NCBI GenBank assembly: GCA_002493755.1
Contig: DKZT01000028.1
Location: 457 to 21,294 of the forward strand
Direction of reading: 5' to 3'
DNA length: 20,838 nt
Origin: Ruminococcaceae bacterium UBA7067
Lineage (GTDB): Bacteria; Bacillota; Clostridia; Oscillospirales; Acutalibacteraceae
The position numbers were made by a program, and so were the translations under genes. Under the pieces are notes generated by a model, which was not told where the DNA came from, did no database searches, and was given only the letters and a program-made list of their open reading frames with translations. Each line of letters opens with the position of its first letter. The first letter of the stretch is position 1. Below, piece after piece: positions 7,320 through 14,088 of this stretch.

Positions 7320-8261
7320 TTAATTTAAAAATTTTTCAACTATAAATCTCGGACGGCGCTTTGCTTCGAGATAGATTTTTCCCAGATATTCGCCGATGAT
7401 ACCGATAGCGAGAAGCTGAAGCCCGCCGAGCGCCCAGATAGACACGATAAGGCTTGTCCAACCGAGCGTGGTTTGACCCGTGAAGTGAGAAATCAGCGAG
7501 TAGATCAGCATTAATATGCTTACTATAAATACAATTGCGCCCAGCACCGTGATAAAGCGAATCGGCTTTATGCTAAGCGAGGTTACTCCCTCCCACGCAA
7601 GGGCAAGCATCTTTTTCAGCGGATATTTGCTCTCGCCGGCAAGACGTTCACGGCGTTCGTATTCTACCGTGTCTGTTTTAAAGCCTATCATCGGCACGAT
7701 TCCTCTTAAAAACAGATTGACCTCACCGAAGTTTTCAAATTCATCAAGCGCACGTTTGCTCATCAGCCTGTAATCGGCGTGATTGTAAACAACCTCCGCT
7801 CCGAGGAATTTCAGTATCTTGTAGAATGCCTCGGCTGTAAAGCGTTTGAAAAAGGTATCGGTTTCACGCTTGCTTCTCACGCCGTAGACTATGTCACAGC
7901 CGTTTTCGTATTTTTCAAGCATTTTGTCAATGGCGTCAATATCGTCCTGCAAATCGGCGTCTATTGAGATTACTGCGTCAGCATACTTTTTTGCAACCAT
8001 AAGTCCGCCGTAAAGAGCGTTCTGATGACCTCGGTTGCGTGACATCTTCAGCCCGATTACAAGCTCGTGCTCGTTGTGAAGCGACTCAATGATTTTCCAT
8101 GTGCTGTCCTTTGAGCCGTCGTCAATATACATTATCCTGCTGTCGGCGGATATTTTTCCGCTGTCAATAAGCGTTTGCATTTTGTGAATGAGCTTTTGTG
8201 TTGTGTCGTTAAGAATCTCCTGCTCGTTATAGCAGGGTACTGCGAGATATAGTGTAGTCAA
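7320..8261 (-). CDS. Membrane-anchored family 2 glycosyltransferase (GtrB/DPM1-like)
   Basis: 313 residues. The GT-A catalytic domain has VPCYNEQE (8-15), DDGSKDST (47-54) and the metal/nucleotide motif DADLQDD (101-107). Two C-terminal membrane helices (about 236-260 and 268-290) are followed by GEYLGKIYLEAKRRPRFIV, typical of transferases that load a sugar onto undecaprenyl phosphate at the cytoplasmic face (GtrB, CsbB, ArnC type). Substrate cannot be told. The start is TTG 8261, with GGTGGAAGG just upstream. It is first gene of a two-gene unit with the lipoprotein. Confidence 0.88.
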   Translation of the reverse strand: MTTLYLAVPCYNEQEILNDTTQKLIHKMQTLIDSGKISADSRIMYIDDGSKDSTWKIIESLHNEHELVIGLKMSRNRGHQNALYGGLMVAKKYADAVISIDADLQDDIDAIDKMLEKYENGCDIVYGVRSKRETDTFFKRFTAEAFYKILKFLGAEVVYNHADYRLMSKRALDEFENFGEVNLFLRGIVPMIGFKTDTVEYERRERLAGESKYPLKKMLALAWEGVTSLSIKPIRFITVLGAIVFIVSILMLIYSLISHFTGQTTLGWTSLIVSIWALGGLQLLAIGIIGEYLGKIYLEAKRRPRFIVEKFLN

Positions 8262-8299
8262 AATCCTTCCACCCTAACTTTTATTATATTATCAAATAT

Positions 8300-8328
8300 A
8301 TTCTACATTACTGAAATGCATTTATCAA
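8300..8328 (-). promoter_or_regulatory. Promoter of the glycosyltransferase-lipoprotein unit
   Basis: On the minus strand TTGATA (8323-8328) and TAGAAT (8300-8305) are separated by exactly 17 bases and lie about 40 bases before the TTG start. Confidence 0.65.
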
Positions 8329-8595
8329 TAATAAATTATGCTGAAATTAACGGCATTAAGTAACAGAAATTTGTGCCGTGAAGTTAAGGAAGCACGAATA
8401 ATACGACGAGCTTATCACGCTGTAACACACTCAATTGAAAAAATATCAAATGTGACTATTGTTCTACATAAATTTACAACAAAGGTGCGGTTTCTCTGCG
8501 CTAGTGAAATTGTTTCACAAAAAGTATAATCAAACAAGGAAATGTTGCTTTAGTTTTCACAAATACAAGATATAGAAAAATCAACCTTAGTTGAA
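8329..8595. other. Divergent intergenic region
   Basis: No convincing gene. It holds an interrupted palindrome GTGAAA-TTG-TTTCAC at 8504-8518, followed by TATAAT at 8525-8530 with only a poor -35, so an operator next to a weak promoter is possible. A 63-codon frame at 8338-8529 has no ribosome site and looks spurious. Confidence 0.4.
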
Positions 8596-8624
8596 TTGTT
8601 AAAAATATGTAAAAATAGTATAAT
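8596..8624 (+). promoter_or_regulatory. Strong sigma-A-type promoter
   Basis: TTGTTA (8596-8601), 17 bases, TATAAT (8619-8624). It is placed to drive the small gene that starts at 8652 or 8698. Confidence 0.7.
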
Positions 8625-8651
8625 ATAGGTGTTAAGGGGCAGTATATTAAT

Positions 8652-8762
8652 ATGTATAAAGATTTTTTGTTGAGGCAAGTTTGGGGGCTGTATAGCGTTG
8701 AGCTGTTGCATAAAAAACAAAGAACGCTATCTGATTGTCAATTCAGATGGTGCAGATGTTGA
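8652..8762 (+). pseudogene. Likely true N-terminus of the small gene, in another frame
   Basis: ATG 8652 follows AAGGGG (8634-8639) and the strong promoter. It encodes 36 residues (MYKDFLLRQVWGLYSVELLH...) before a TGA at 8760-8762. Dropping one A from the A6 run at 8712-8717 joins it to the downstream frame, giving ...VELLHKNKERYLIVNSDG and one smooth 97-residue protein. This points to a one-base insertion, a sequencing error or programmed slippage. Confidence 0.5.
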
Positions 8763-8943
8763 GCAGTACGGAATAAAAGCTAAAATTGATGACGGTGCAA
8801 AAATTGTAATAGAAAATATAACTGGTGACGAGGAATTTGCAATGAGGGTTGCGGATTTTCTTAACAAAAATGAAGTAGCTCCCGAGCATCTGATGCAGAT
8901 TCTTGAGGAGATACTTTGCGGTTGGATTAGCTTAGATGATTAA
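8698..8943 (+). CDS. Small DUF6514-like protein
   Basis: 81 residues from TTG 8698 (GGGGG at 8683-8687 as possible ribosome site). YLIVNSDG, VEQYGIKAKI, then a helix and the ending VAPEHLMQILEEIL resemble the small clostridial DUF6514 family (pattern YGI...V.P.HL..VLE), recalled and not searched. Function of that family is unknown. The first residues (SCCIKNKE) look out of frame: a better N-terminus lies at 8652 in another frame (see that entry). No terminator follows. Confidence 0.55.
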   Translation: MSCCIKNKERYLIVNSDGADVEQYGIKAKIDDGAKIVIENITGDEEFAMRVADFLNKNEVAPEHLMQILEEILCGWISLDD

Positions 8944-9064
8944 GGGAGGAATAGCAAAGACTGTTACAAAGGTAACAAATTACAAACCTATTTTACAATA
9001 CAGAGATGATTTTCAATAGATTTTCTTTGTATAGAAACAGCATAAAGCTGCGCAAATACGAAAA

Positions 9065-9093
9065 TTGAATCACAAATTGTATAAATTTGTAAT
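9065..9093 (+). promoter_or_regulatory. Candidate promoter, upstream module
   Basis: TTGAAT (9065-9070), 17 bases, TGTAAT (9088-9093). The -10 lies two bases before the first WalR-like box, so a protein bound there would cover the start point. Confidence 0.4.
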
Positions 9094-9095
9094 AA

Positions 9096-9112
9096 TGTTA
9101 CACCTTTGTAAC
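9096..9112 (+). promoter_or_regulatory. WalR (YycF) box match 1
   Basis: TGTTAC-ACCTT-TGTAAC fits the WalR consensus TGTWAH-N5-TGTWAH of Firmicutes exactly. The binding protein is inferred; its gene is not in the window. Confidence 0.5.
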
Positions 9113-9259
9113 CAAAAGGTTAAAATTAAAAAAGAGCGAATTTATGCGGAAAAATCGTAATTTTAAGAAATTGGAATGCGCCGGAGGCTATGACTTGGTT
9201 AAAATAACAACAAAAAGCTGAAAAAATTTTATGTAAATTGCCTTATTTTCCGAATTTAC

Positions 9260-9288
9260 TTGAATTTCACAAAGGATTGTGTTACACT
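9260..9288 (+). promoter_or_regulatory. Candidate promoter, downstream module
   Basis: TTGAAT (9260-9265), 17 bases, TACACT (9283-9288). It overlaps the first base of WalR box 2. Confidence 0.35.
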
Positions 9289-9304
9289 GTAACCAAATTG
9301 TTAC
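9288..9304 (+). promoter_or_regulatory. WalR (YycF) box match 2
   Basis: TGTAAC-CAAAT-TGTTAC, again an exact fit to TGTWAH-N5-TGTWAH. The same bases lie in an 8-bp inverted repeat (9286-9293 with 9300-9307) followed by TTTT, so a hairpin is an alternative reading. Confidence 0.5.
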
Positions 9305-9381
9305 AGTTTTTCTTTACGGTTCGGTTTTTCGGACATTAATCAAATTTTATTTCCAAGTTTTTGTGTTTAAAGAAAAACAAG

Positions 9382-9409
9382 TTGAATATACGATGATTTG
9401 TTGTATACA
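9382..9409 (+). promoter_or_regulatory. Candidate proximal promoter of the hydrolase gene
   Basis: TTGAAT (9382-9387), 16 bases, TATACA (9404-9409). It would leave a very short leader before AGGAGG (9418-9423), so it is uncertain. Confidence 0.3.
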
Positions 9410-9432
9410 AGGATTTCAGGAGGTAAAAACCA

Positions 9433-11328
9433 ATGCAGAATTCATTTCAGAAAACAGGCAAGGCTGTGATTTCGCTGCTTTTGGCAGTTGCAATAATTTT
9501 TTCAATTATAGCAGTCGGAACAGTTTCTGCTTTTGCCGCTACAAGCACGGGCGTAGGCCTCAGCGCTTATTGCCTTAACGCCTACTATGAGCAGTGGGAG
9601 TATGTTTGGGGCGGAGCTACCCCCGGCGCTGTTGACTGCTCGGGACTTATCTATTCATATAACGGTGTAGGCGGAATAAGAACCGATATGCTTGCTTCTT
9701 CAAGCGAGTGGGGTTATGTTTCAAGCGGTATTCCGAGAATACACGGTCTCGGTCTTCATATGCCGGGTCACGTTGGCGTTTATGTCGGCAACGGACTTGC
9801 AGTAGACGCAAGAAGCTCATACTACGATATGTGCTACGGCTCAATAAACGAGCTTCGCTGGGTTGAGTGGTTCAAGATTTACGGCGTAAGCTATCCGACA
9901 ACAGGCTGGGTTCTCTACAACGGCGACAGCTACTACTATGAGAATGGACAGTATGTTGTAAGCACATCAAGAACACTTGACGGCGTAAAATACACCTTCG
10001 GTTCAGACGGTGTTTCAAACATCGAGCCTCCGACAAGCGCATACAGCCAGACAGATTACAGTGCTCCGTCAAACGGCGGTTCATCAAGCAATAATTCAAA
10101 CGGAAATTCAAACAGCAAGCCTTCATATAATGACGGAATCCTGAGAGTAGGCTCTGAAGGCAATGAGGTTAAGAAGCTCCAGAACGCTTTGATTTCCGCA
10201 GGCTATTACAACGAAGATGTAACAGGCTACTTCGGACAGTACACAGAGTCTTGTGTAAAGCAGTTCCAGAAGGATATGGGTCTTCTTTGTGACGGCGAGG
10301 TTGGTCCTTACACATGGGCGGCTCTCGACAGCTATGAAGCTCCGACAGAGAAGATAACAGAAGCTCCGACAGATAAGAAAACCGAGCCTACACAGGCTCC
10401 TACATACAGCAACGGCATACAGGAGGCTACTGATGTAGCAACTGATTTCGGTGAAGCCGCAGAGGCTACCGATCCGGCAACAGAGCCTGTAACAGACGCA
10501 GCAACTGAAGCAGCAACAGAGGCTTCGACAGAGAAGAAGACAGAAGCTCCGACACCTGCTCCGACAGAGCCGCCAAAGGTAGACAAGCTTGCACTCGGCG
10601 GTGAAGGCACAAAGGTTTCTCAGCTCCAGTCAAGACTTGCTGAGCTCAGATATTACTTCGGCGATATCGACGGAGTGTTCGATCAGGATACATACGATGC
10701 AATGCAGGCATACTTCAAGGCTTCAGAGCTTAAGCCTGTTGACGAAATGACAGACGACCAGTTTGCTCTTCTCCTTTCGGACGCTGCTGTTAAGTCACCT
10801 GATTATTCAAATCTCCAGCTCGGTTACACAGGCACAGATGTAACAGCTCTTCAGAAGCTTCTCATTGAAGCAGGCTTTATGAACGGCGAGGCATCAGGCA
10901 TATTCGATGAAAAAACACAGGACGCTGTAAAGCTTGCTCAGACAAACTTCGCTCTTGAGGTTGACGGCATTGCAGACGCTGAGTTTATAAAGGCTTTAGA
11001 GGCTCAGATTAAAGCCGCAGAGGAAACAGAGCCGGAGACAGAAGCTCCGACACCTGCTCCGACAGAGAAGCCGACACAGGCTCCGACAAGCACCAAGGAC
11101 GGCGAAACAACAAAGGCTACTTCGGTAACCACAGCTACAAAGCCTGAAACAAAGACAACAACAGTTGCTTCAACAACTACACAGGGCAAGGGCACAGCTA
11201 AGACAGGCTCTACTTCAACCTTCATCTGGGTTGCCGCGATCCTGTTCTTTATCTCAACTCTATCGCTTGCAGTGTTCACAACACAGGGCAACAAAAAGAA
11301 TCAGATTGGCCGTTATTACCGCAAGTGA
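9433..11328 (+). CDS. Secreted NlpC/P60 peptidoglycan hydrolase with three peptidoglycan-binding domains
   Basis: 631 residues. Signal peptide 1-35 (cleavage near AFA/AT). The NlpC/P60 domain (about 41-155) has catalytic Cys69 in DCSGL and His113 in GHVGVYVG; such enzymes cut D-Glu-diamino acid bonds in wall peptides. Residues 158-197 (YNGDSYYYENGQYV..., DGVKYTFGSDG) resemble a cell-wall-binding aromatic repeat. Three PG_binding_1 domains follow (about 237-299, 386-450, 458-530), separated by Thr/Pro/Glu/Ala-rich linkers with TEAPT-type repeats. The C-terminus has TAKTG (588-592), a hydrophobic helix and a basic tail (RYYRK), like a sortase signal with a degenerate motif or a plain membrane anchor. 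AGGAGG gives a strong ribosome site. WalR-like boxes upstream suggest control by wall stress or growth. Monocistronic, with its own terminator. Confidence 0.93.
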   Translation: MQNSFQKTGKAVISLLLAVAIIFSIIAVGTVSAFAATSTGVGLSAYCLNAYYEQWEYVWGGATPGAVDCSGLIYSYNGVGGIRTDMLASSSEWGYVSSGIPRIHGLGLHMPGHVGVYVGNGLAVDARSSYYDMCYGSINELRWVEWFKIYGVSYPTTGWVLYNGDSYYYENGQYVVSTSRTLDGVKYTFGSDGVSNIEPPTSAYSQTDYSAPSNGGSSSNNSNGNSNSKPSYNDGILRVGSEGNEVKKLQNALISAGYYNEDVTGYFGQYTESCVKQFQKDMGLLCDGEVGPYTWAALDSYEAPTEKITEAPTDKKTEPTQAPTYSNGIQEATDVATDFGEAAEATDPATEPVTDAATEAATEASTEKKTEAPTPAPTEPPKVDKLALGGEGTKVSQLQSRLAELRYYFGDIDGVFDQDTYDAMQAYFKASELKPVDEMTDDQFALLLSDAAVKSPDYSNLQLGYTGTDVTALQKLLIEAGFMNGEASGIFDEKTQDAVKLAQTNFALEVDGIADAEFIKALEAQIKAAEETEPETEAPTPAPTEKPTQAPTSTKDGETTKATSVTTATKPETKTTTVASTTTQGKGTAKTGSTSTFIWVAAILFFISTLSLAVFTTQGNKKNQIGRYYRK

Positions 11329-11356
11329 GAAACAAAAAGAATAACAAATAAAATTA

Positions 11357-11382
11357 GCAGCCGCTGAAAAGCGGCTGCTTTT
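11357..11382 (+). terminator. Intrinsic terminator of the hydrolase gene
   Basis: GCAGCCGCT (11357-11365) pairs with AGCGGCTGC (11370-11378), followed by TTTT. Confidence 0.9.
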
Positions 11383-11395
11383 GTGCTTGTGTATA

Positions 11396-11511
11396 AGAGT
11401 TGAGAGTGAAGAGTGAAGAGTGGAGTTGTAGTTGTCGCCGCAAGCGGCTCTTTGAATTAATAAGAACTCTTATCAACTCCAAACTCAAAACTCTCAACTC
11501 TCAACTCTTCT
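11396..11511. repeat. Mosaic intergenic repeat, copy A
   Basis: Imperfect terminal inverted repeats of about 35 bases with strand-biased GA-rich (left) and CT-rich (right) arms built from AAGAGTTGAGAG / GAGTGAAGAGTGGAG words. The centre (11431-11453) contains GCCGC-AA-GCGGC and matches the centre of copy D in reverse orientation. No coding capacity, so it resembles a MITE or degenerate palindromic repeat. Its right arm runs into the 3' end of the DUF4364 gene. Confidence 0.75.
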
Positions 11512-12091
11512 CGGAAAGTCTTTCAAGCGTATCCTTTACAAAGTCGTTGTTGCCTGTAAGCAGTGCAATTACTGCGCTGTAAATTATATCAGGCTTTTCA
11601 AGAAAATGCTCTTTAATTATTTTTGCCTGCTCGCGGTCGGCAACGCTGAGTGATAATGAAAGCAGGTCGCCGTCCTCGCCGCCCAGGATTTTACACTCAA
11701 CATCAAACCCGGTTTTGCTGGGTGTGATATTCACTTTGTTTTCGCGCTCTCGCTTTTCCTTTTCATAAAGGGTAAGCGCTGTTCCGACGGCGCGGTCACG
11801 GACTGACGGCGGCAGACTTTCCTCCAGCTCGGCGGCAATTCGGCTGCCTGAGCTTGTAAGAACGCAGTATTCGTCCTCAATTTTCAAATTTCCCTTGGCT
11901 ATAAGGTCGCTGATGCAGTCCGAAACCTCAAAATAATTAACAAGCTGTGAGCTTATCAGCGCCTGCTCAAGGCTCTGGCACGAAAGCTTAAGTCCGGTTT
12001 TTTCAAGAATATAGCAAATCAGAATTTTTATGTCCTGCTTGCTTCTGAGTCCTCCGGGTCTGATGCCTGCGTCAAGCGCATCGTTTTGCAT
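11501..12091 (-). CDS. DUF4364 family protein (winged-helix regulator-like)
   Basis: 196 residues. The N-terminus (DALDAGIRPGGLRSKQDIKILICYIL) and overall layout match DUF4364, common in clostridia. Residues 15-90 look like a winged helix (EVSDCISDLIAKGNLKIEDEYCVLTSSG) and the second half like a small alpha/beta domain. DNA binding is inferred from the fold. Start ATG 12091 with GGAAGTGAT upstream. The last three sense codons and the stop lie inside the arm of repeat A, so the C-terminal end has been set by the repeat. Its upstream side meets repeat B within about 30 bases. Confidence 0.88.
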   Translation of the reverse strand: MQNDALDAGIRPGGLRSKQDIKILICYILEKTGLKLSCQSLEQALISSQLVNYFEVSDCISDLIAKGNLKIEDEYCVLTSSGSRIAAELEESLPPSVRDRAVGTALTLYEKEKRERENKVNITPSKTGFDVECKILGGEDGDLLSLSLSVADREQAKIIKEHFLEKPDIIYSAVIALLTGNNDFVKDTLERLSEKS

Positions 12092-12119
12092 AATATCACT
12101 TCCAATCGGGAGTTATTTT

Positions 12120-12258
12120 AGAGTGGAGAGTTGAGAGTGAAGAGCATACAACATTCAGCAGAGCGAACCGGAACGGTCAAGACCGTTCCCTACGACCTCA
12201 TTTCACATTTCTGTCCACTACACTAAAAGCTTAAAACTCAAAACTCTAAACTCAAAAC
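12120..12258. repeat. Mosaic intergenic repeat, copy B
   Basis: Left arm is GA-rich (12120-12144), right arm CT/A-rich (12232-12258). The centre holds the palindrome GGAACGGTC-AA-GACCGTTCC. The 27 bases 12169-12195 equal 16119-16145 of copy C in reverse complement. The 15-mer TTCAGCAGAGCGAAC (12154-12168) also recurs at 16249-16263. It sits between the divergent DUF4364 and nfeD genes. Confidence 0.75.
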
Positions 12259-12382
12259 TTCTTCAAATTACATTATATGAATCTCTAAATAGCATTATAT
12301 CATAGTGCAGGCACTATGGCAATGAGGCATACTATCTGAGTGTGAATTAATTGTAATAATTATATCAGTTGCTTAAGAAATA

Positions 12383-12411
12383 TTGCAAAAATGCTCGATT
12401 TGCTGTATGCT
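12383..12411 (+). promoter_or_regulatory. Candidate promoter of the nfeD-SPFH pair
   Basis: TTGCAA (12383-12388), 17 bases, TATGCT (12406-12411), ahead of GGGAGG at 12425-12430. Confidence 0.45.
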
Positions 12412-12437
12412 TATCATAAGCGAAGGGAGGTATGACA

Positions 12438-12887
12438 ATGGAGACATATATGCCGTTTGTGTGGATTGGTCTTGCGCTGTTTGCTCTGCTCGTTGAGGCG
12501 GGGACATCTCAGCTGATTTCAATCTGGTTTTCCTTGGGTGCGATCGGCGGCGCAATAAGCTGTATTTTTACAGACAACATAGTGATTCAGCTTTTTGTGT
12601 TTATAACCGTAACAACGCTGTCGCTTGTGCTTACGCGACCGATAGTCAAGAAGCTTAAGCTTAAGGGAGCTGCGGTTAAGACTAATCTTGACAGGGTTAT
12701 CGGCTGTGAAGCAACTCTCACAAAGGACATTACGCGCGACTGTGACGGTGAGCTTAAGGTGCTCGGCGATTACTGGCTGGCTGTCAGCCGTGACGGAAAT
12801 GAAATAAAAAGCGGCACAAGAGTCAAGGTGCTTGAAATCAAAGGCACAAAGCTTATTGTCGAAGAGGTTTATTCGCTTGTAAAATAA
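12438..12887 (+). CDS. NfeD-like membrane protein
   Basis: 149 residues. Membrane segments at about 6-22, 26-43 and 46-65, then a C-terminal OB-fold-like domain (about 80-149: LDRVIGCEATLTKDI, GELKVLGDYWLAVSRDG, GTRVKVLEIKGTKLIVEE), the short NfeD form. NfeD proteins partner SPFH proteins, and the next gene encodes one. I chose ATG 12438 because GGGAGG is seven bases upstream; ATG 12432 is in frame but only one base from it. Confidence 0.88.
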   Translation: METYMPFVWIGLALFALLVEAGTSQLISIWFSLGAIGGAISCIFTDNIVIQLFVFITVTTLSLVLTRPIVKKLKLKGAAVKTNLDRVIGCEATLTKDITRDCDGELKVLGDYWLAVSRDGNEIKSGTRVKVLEIKGTKLIVEEVYSLVK

Positions 12888-12924
12888 TACTGATTAGTGA
12901 ACAGAAAGAAAGGTAGGGTTTATT

Positions 12925-13842
12925 ATGGATATTGCGGCATTAATTATTATCGCTGTAATTGCTATTATCGTTTTGCTGGTGATTGTGTCAAACATAAAGG
13001 TTGTATCACAGTCGAACGCATTTGTTATTGAAAGGCTCGGAGCGTATTCGTCTACATGGGGTCAGGGCTTGCACGTTAAGATTCCCGTTATAGACAGAAT
13101 TGCACAGAAGGTTTCCCTTAAGGAGCAGGTTGTTGATTTTCCGCCTCAGCCTGTTATCACAAAGGATAACGTAACAATGCAGATTGACACGGTTGTGTAT
13201 TTTCAGATAACAGACCCGAAGCTTTACGCCTACGGTGTTGTTGACCCGATTTTCGCTATCGAAAATCTTACGGCTACAACCCTGCGTAACATCATCGGTG
13301 ACTTAGAGCTTGACCACACACTCACATCACGTGATGATATTAACGAGAGAATAAGAATTATCCTTGACGAGGCTACCGATGCGTGGGGTATCAAGGTTAA
13401 GAGAGTTGAGCTTAAGAACATTCTTCCGCCGAGAGAAATTCAGGAAGCAATGGAGAAGCAGATGAAGGCTGAGCGTGAAAGACGTGCAAAGATTCTTGAC
13501 GCAGAGGGCGAAAAGAAGAGCGCAATCCTCATTGCAGAGGGACGTAAGGAAAGTGCAATTCTTGAGGCTGACGCTATCAAGGAGGCTAAAATCCGCGAGG
13601 CTCAGGGTGAAGCCGAGGCTATTTTGTCGGTTCAGAAGGCTTATGCAGACTCTCTCAGAATGCTCAATGAGGCTCAGCCGAGCGAGGCTGTTATTGCGCT
13701 CAAGAGCCTTGAGTCATTCCAGAAGGCTGCCGATGGCAGAGCAACCAAGATTATTATTCCGTCTGAAATCCAGTCGCTTGCAGGTCTTGCAACCTCATTT
13801 AAGGAAATTATCAAGAACGATGAGCCAAAGGTAAAGCAATAA
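12925..13842 (+). CDS. SPFH/stomatin-like membrane scaffold protein
   Basis: 305 residues. One N-terminal membrane segment (about 4-24), then the SPFH/Band 7 domain (about 25-185: VIERLGAYSSTWGQGLHVKIP, QVVDFPPQPVITKDNVTMQID, DLELDHTLTSRDDIN). A long Ala/Glu/Lys/Arg-rich coiled coil follows (about 185-245) and a C-terminal segment IIIPSEIQSLAGL. This matches the stomatin/QmcA group that forms membrane microdomains. It starts 37 bases after nfeD with AAAGG-TAGGG upstream, so the two form one operon. Its exact role cannot be read from sequence. Confidence 0.93.
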   Translation: MDIAALIIIAVIAIIVLLVIVSNIKVVSQSNAFVIERLGAYSSTWGQGLHVKIPVIDRIAQKVSLKEQVVDFPPQPVITKDNVTMQIDTVVYFQITDPKLYAYGVVDPIFAIENLTATTLRNIIGDLELDHTLTSRDDINERIRIILDEATDAWGIKVKRVELKNILPPREIQEAMEKQMKAERERRAKILDAEGEKKSAILIAEGRKESAILEADAIKEAKIREAQGEAEAILSVQKAYADSLRMLNEAQPSEAVIALKSLESFQKAADGRATKIIIPSEIQSLAGLATSFKEIIKNDEPKVKQ

Positions 13843-13887
13843 TAAGAACTATTATTATTAAAATTACCTCAAAATTCCTGCAGGGAC

Positions 13888-13916
13888 TTGAATTTATTCC
13901 CCAAATGAAATACAAT
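13888..13916 (+). promoter_or_regulatory. Promoter of the purine operon leader
   Basis: TTGAAT (13888-13893), 17 bases, TACAAT (13911-13916). Transcription would start near 13923. Confidence 0.6.
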
Positions 13917-13947
13917 ATAAAGAGAGATTGTTTTGGGGGTGTGTGCC

Positions 13948-14037
13948 GTGGCGTTTAAGCTTAATTGCTTCGACTTATGCTTTGCGTTTGCGGGCACATT
14001 GCGCAAATTTATAAAATCAAACTTTTTGCAAAATTAA
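13948..14037 (+). CDS. Possible 29-residue leader peptide
   Basis: GTG 13948, with GGGGG at 13935-13939 eight bases upstream, encodes MAFKLNCFDLCFAFAGTLRK and nine more residues. It ends at the foot of the terminator hairpin before purE, as leader peptides of attenuators do. No obvious control codons are seen, and it overlaps the RNA stem, so it may not be translated. Confidence 0.25.
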   Translation: MAFKLNCFDLCFAFAGTLRKFIKSNFLQN

Positions 14038-14063
14038 GACTGCGTACAACCGCAGTCTTTTTT
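14036..14063 (+). terminator. Intrinsic terminator/attenuator before purE
   Basis: AAGACTGCG (14036-14044) pairs perfectly with CGCAGTCTT (14051-14059), then Ts. GCAAAA (14028-14033) and TTTTGC (14060-14065) can extend the stem. It lies only 25 bases before the purE start. Confidence 0.85.
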
Positions 14064-14088
14064 GCATTTAACTGAAAGGATGACTGAA

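Larger units (their letters stand above)
8944..9432 (+). promoter_or_regulatory. Long AT-rich regulatory region upstream of the hydrolase gene
   Basis: No gene of note in 489 bases. It contains three GTTAC...GTAAC dyads: 8963-8976 (4-base spacer), 9097-9112 (6) and 9281-9293 (3). There are two WalR-box matches and several possible promoters, listed separately. A further pair, TAACC-AAAA-GGTTA, lies at 9109-9122. Confidence 0.6.
13923..14063 (+). ncRNA. Candidate structured leader RNA or small RNA ahead of purE
   Basis: About 140 bases between a good promoter and an intrinsic terminator. TGTGCC (13942-13947) pairs with GGCACA (13993-13998) and encloses smaller inverted repeats. No purine-riboswitch or PRPP-riboswitch (ykkC) core was recognised. 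It may be an attenuator leader controlling read-through into pur, or a separate small RNA such as 6S RNA; the class is unassigned. Confidence 0.4.

Noticed and set aside
8338..8529. 63-codon ORF in the divergent intergenic region
   Set aside because: No ribosome binding site before ATG 8338, no recognisable domain, and it overlaps the palindrome and promoter-like sites.
9286..9311. Intrinsic terminator of the small DUF6514-like gene
   Set aside because: The 8-bp stem is AT-rich with a weak tail and lies over 340 bases after the stop; the WalR-box reading explains it better.
10330..11150. Recurring TEAPT-type coding repeats as a possible tandem DNA repeat element
   Set aside because: The repetition is explained by low-complexity wall-spanning linkers in the protein; spacing and sequence are irregular.
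10332..11294. Long antisense ORFs rich in Ala, Ser and Val opposite the hydrolase linkers
   Set aside because: They mirror the Thr/Ala/Pro repeat codons of the plus-strand gene and have no ribosome sites.
13843..14088. Guanine or PRPP riboswitch before purE
   Set aside because: I could not find the conserved core sequences of either class; only a generic stem and terminator are visible.
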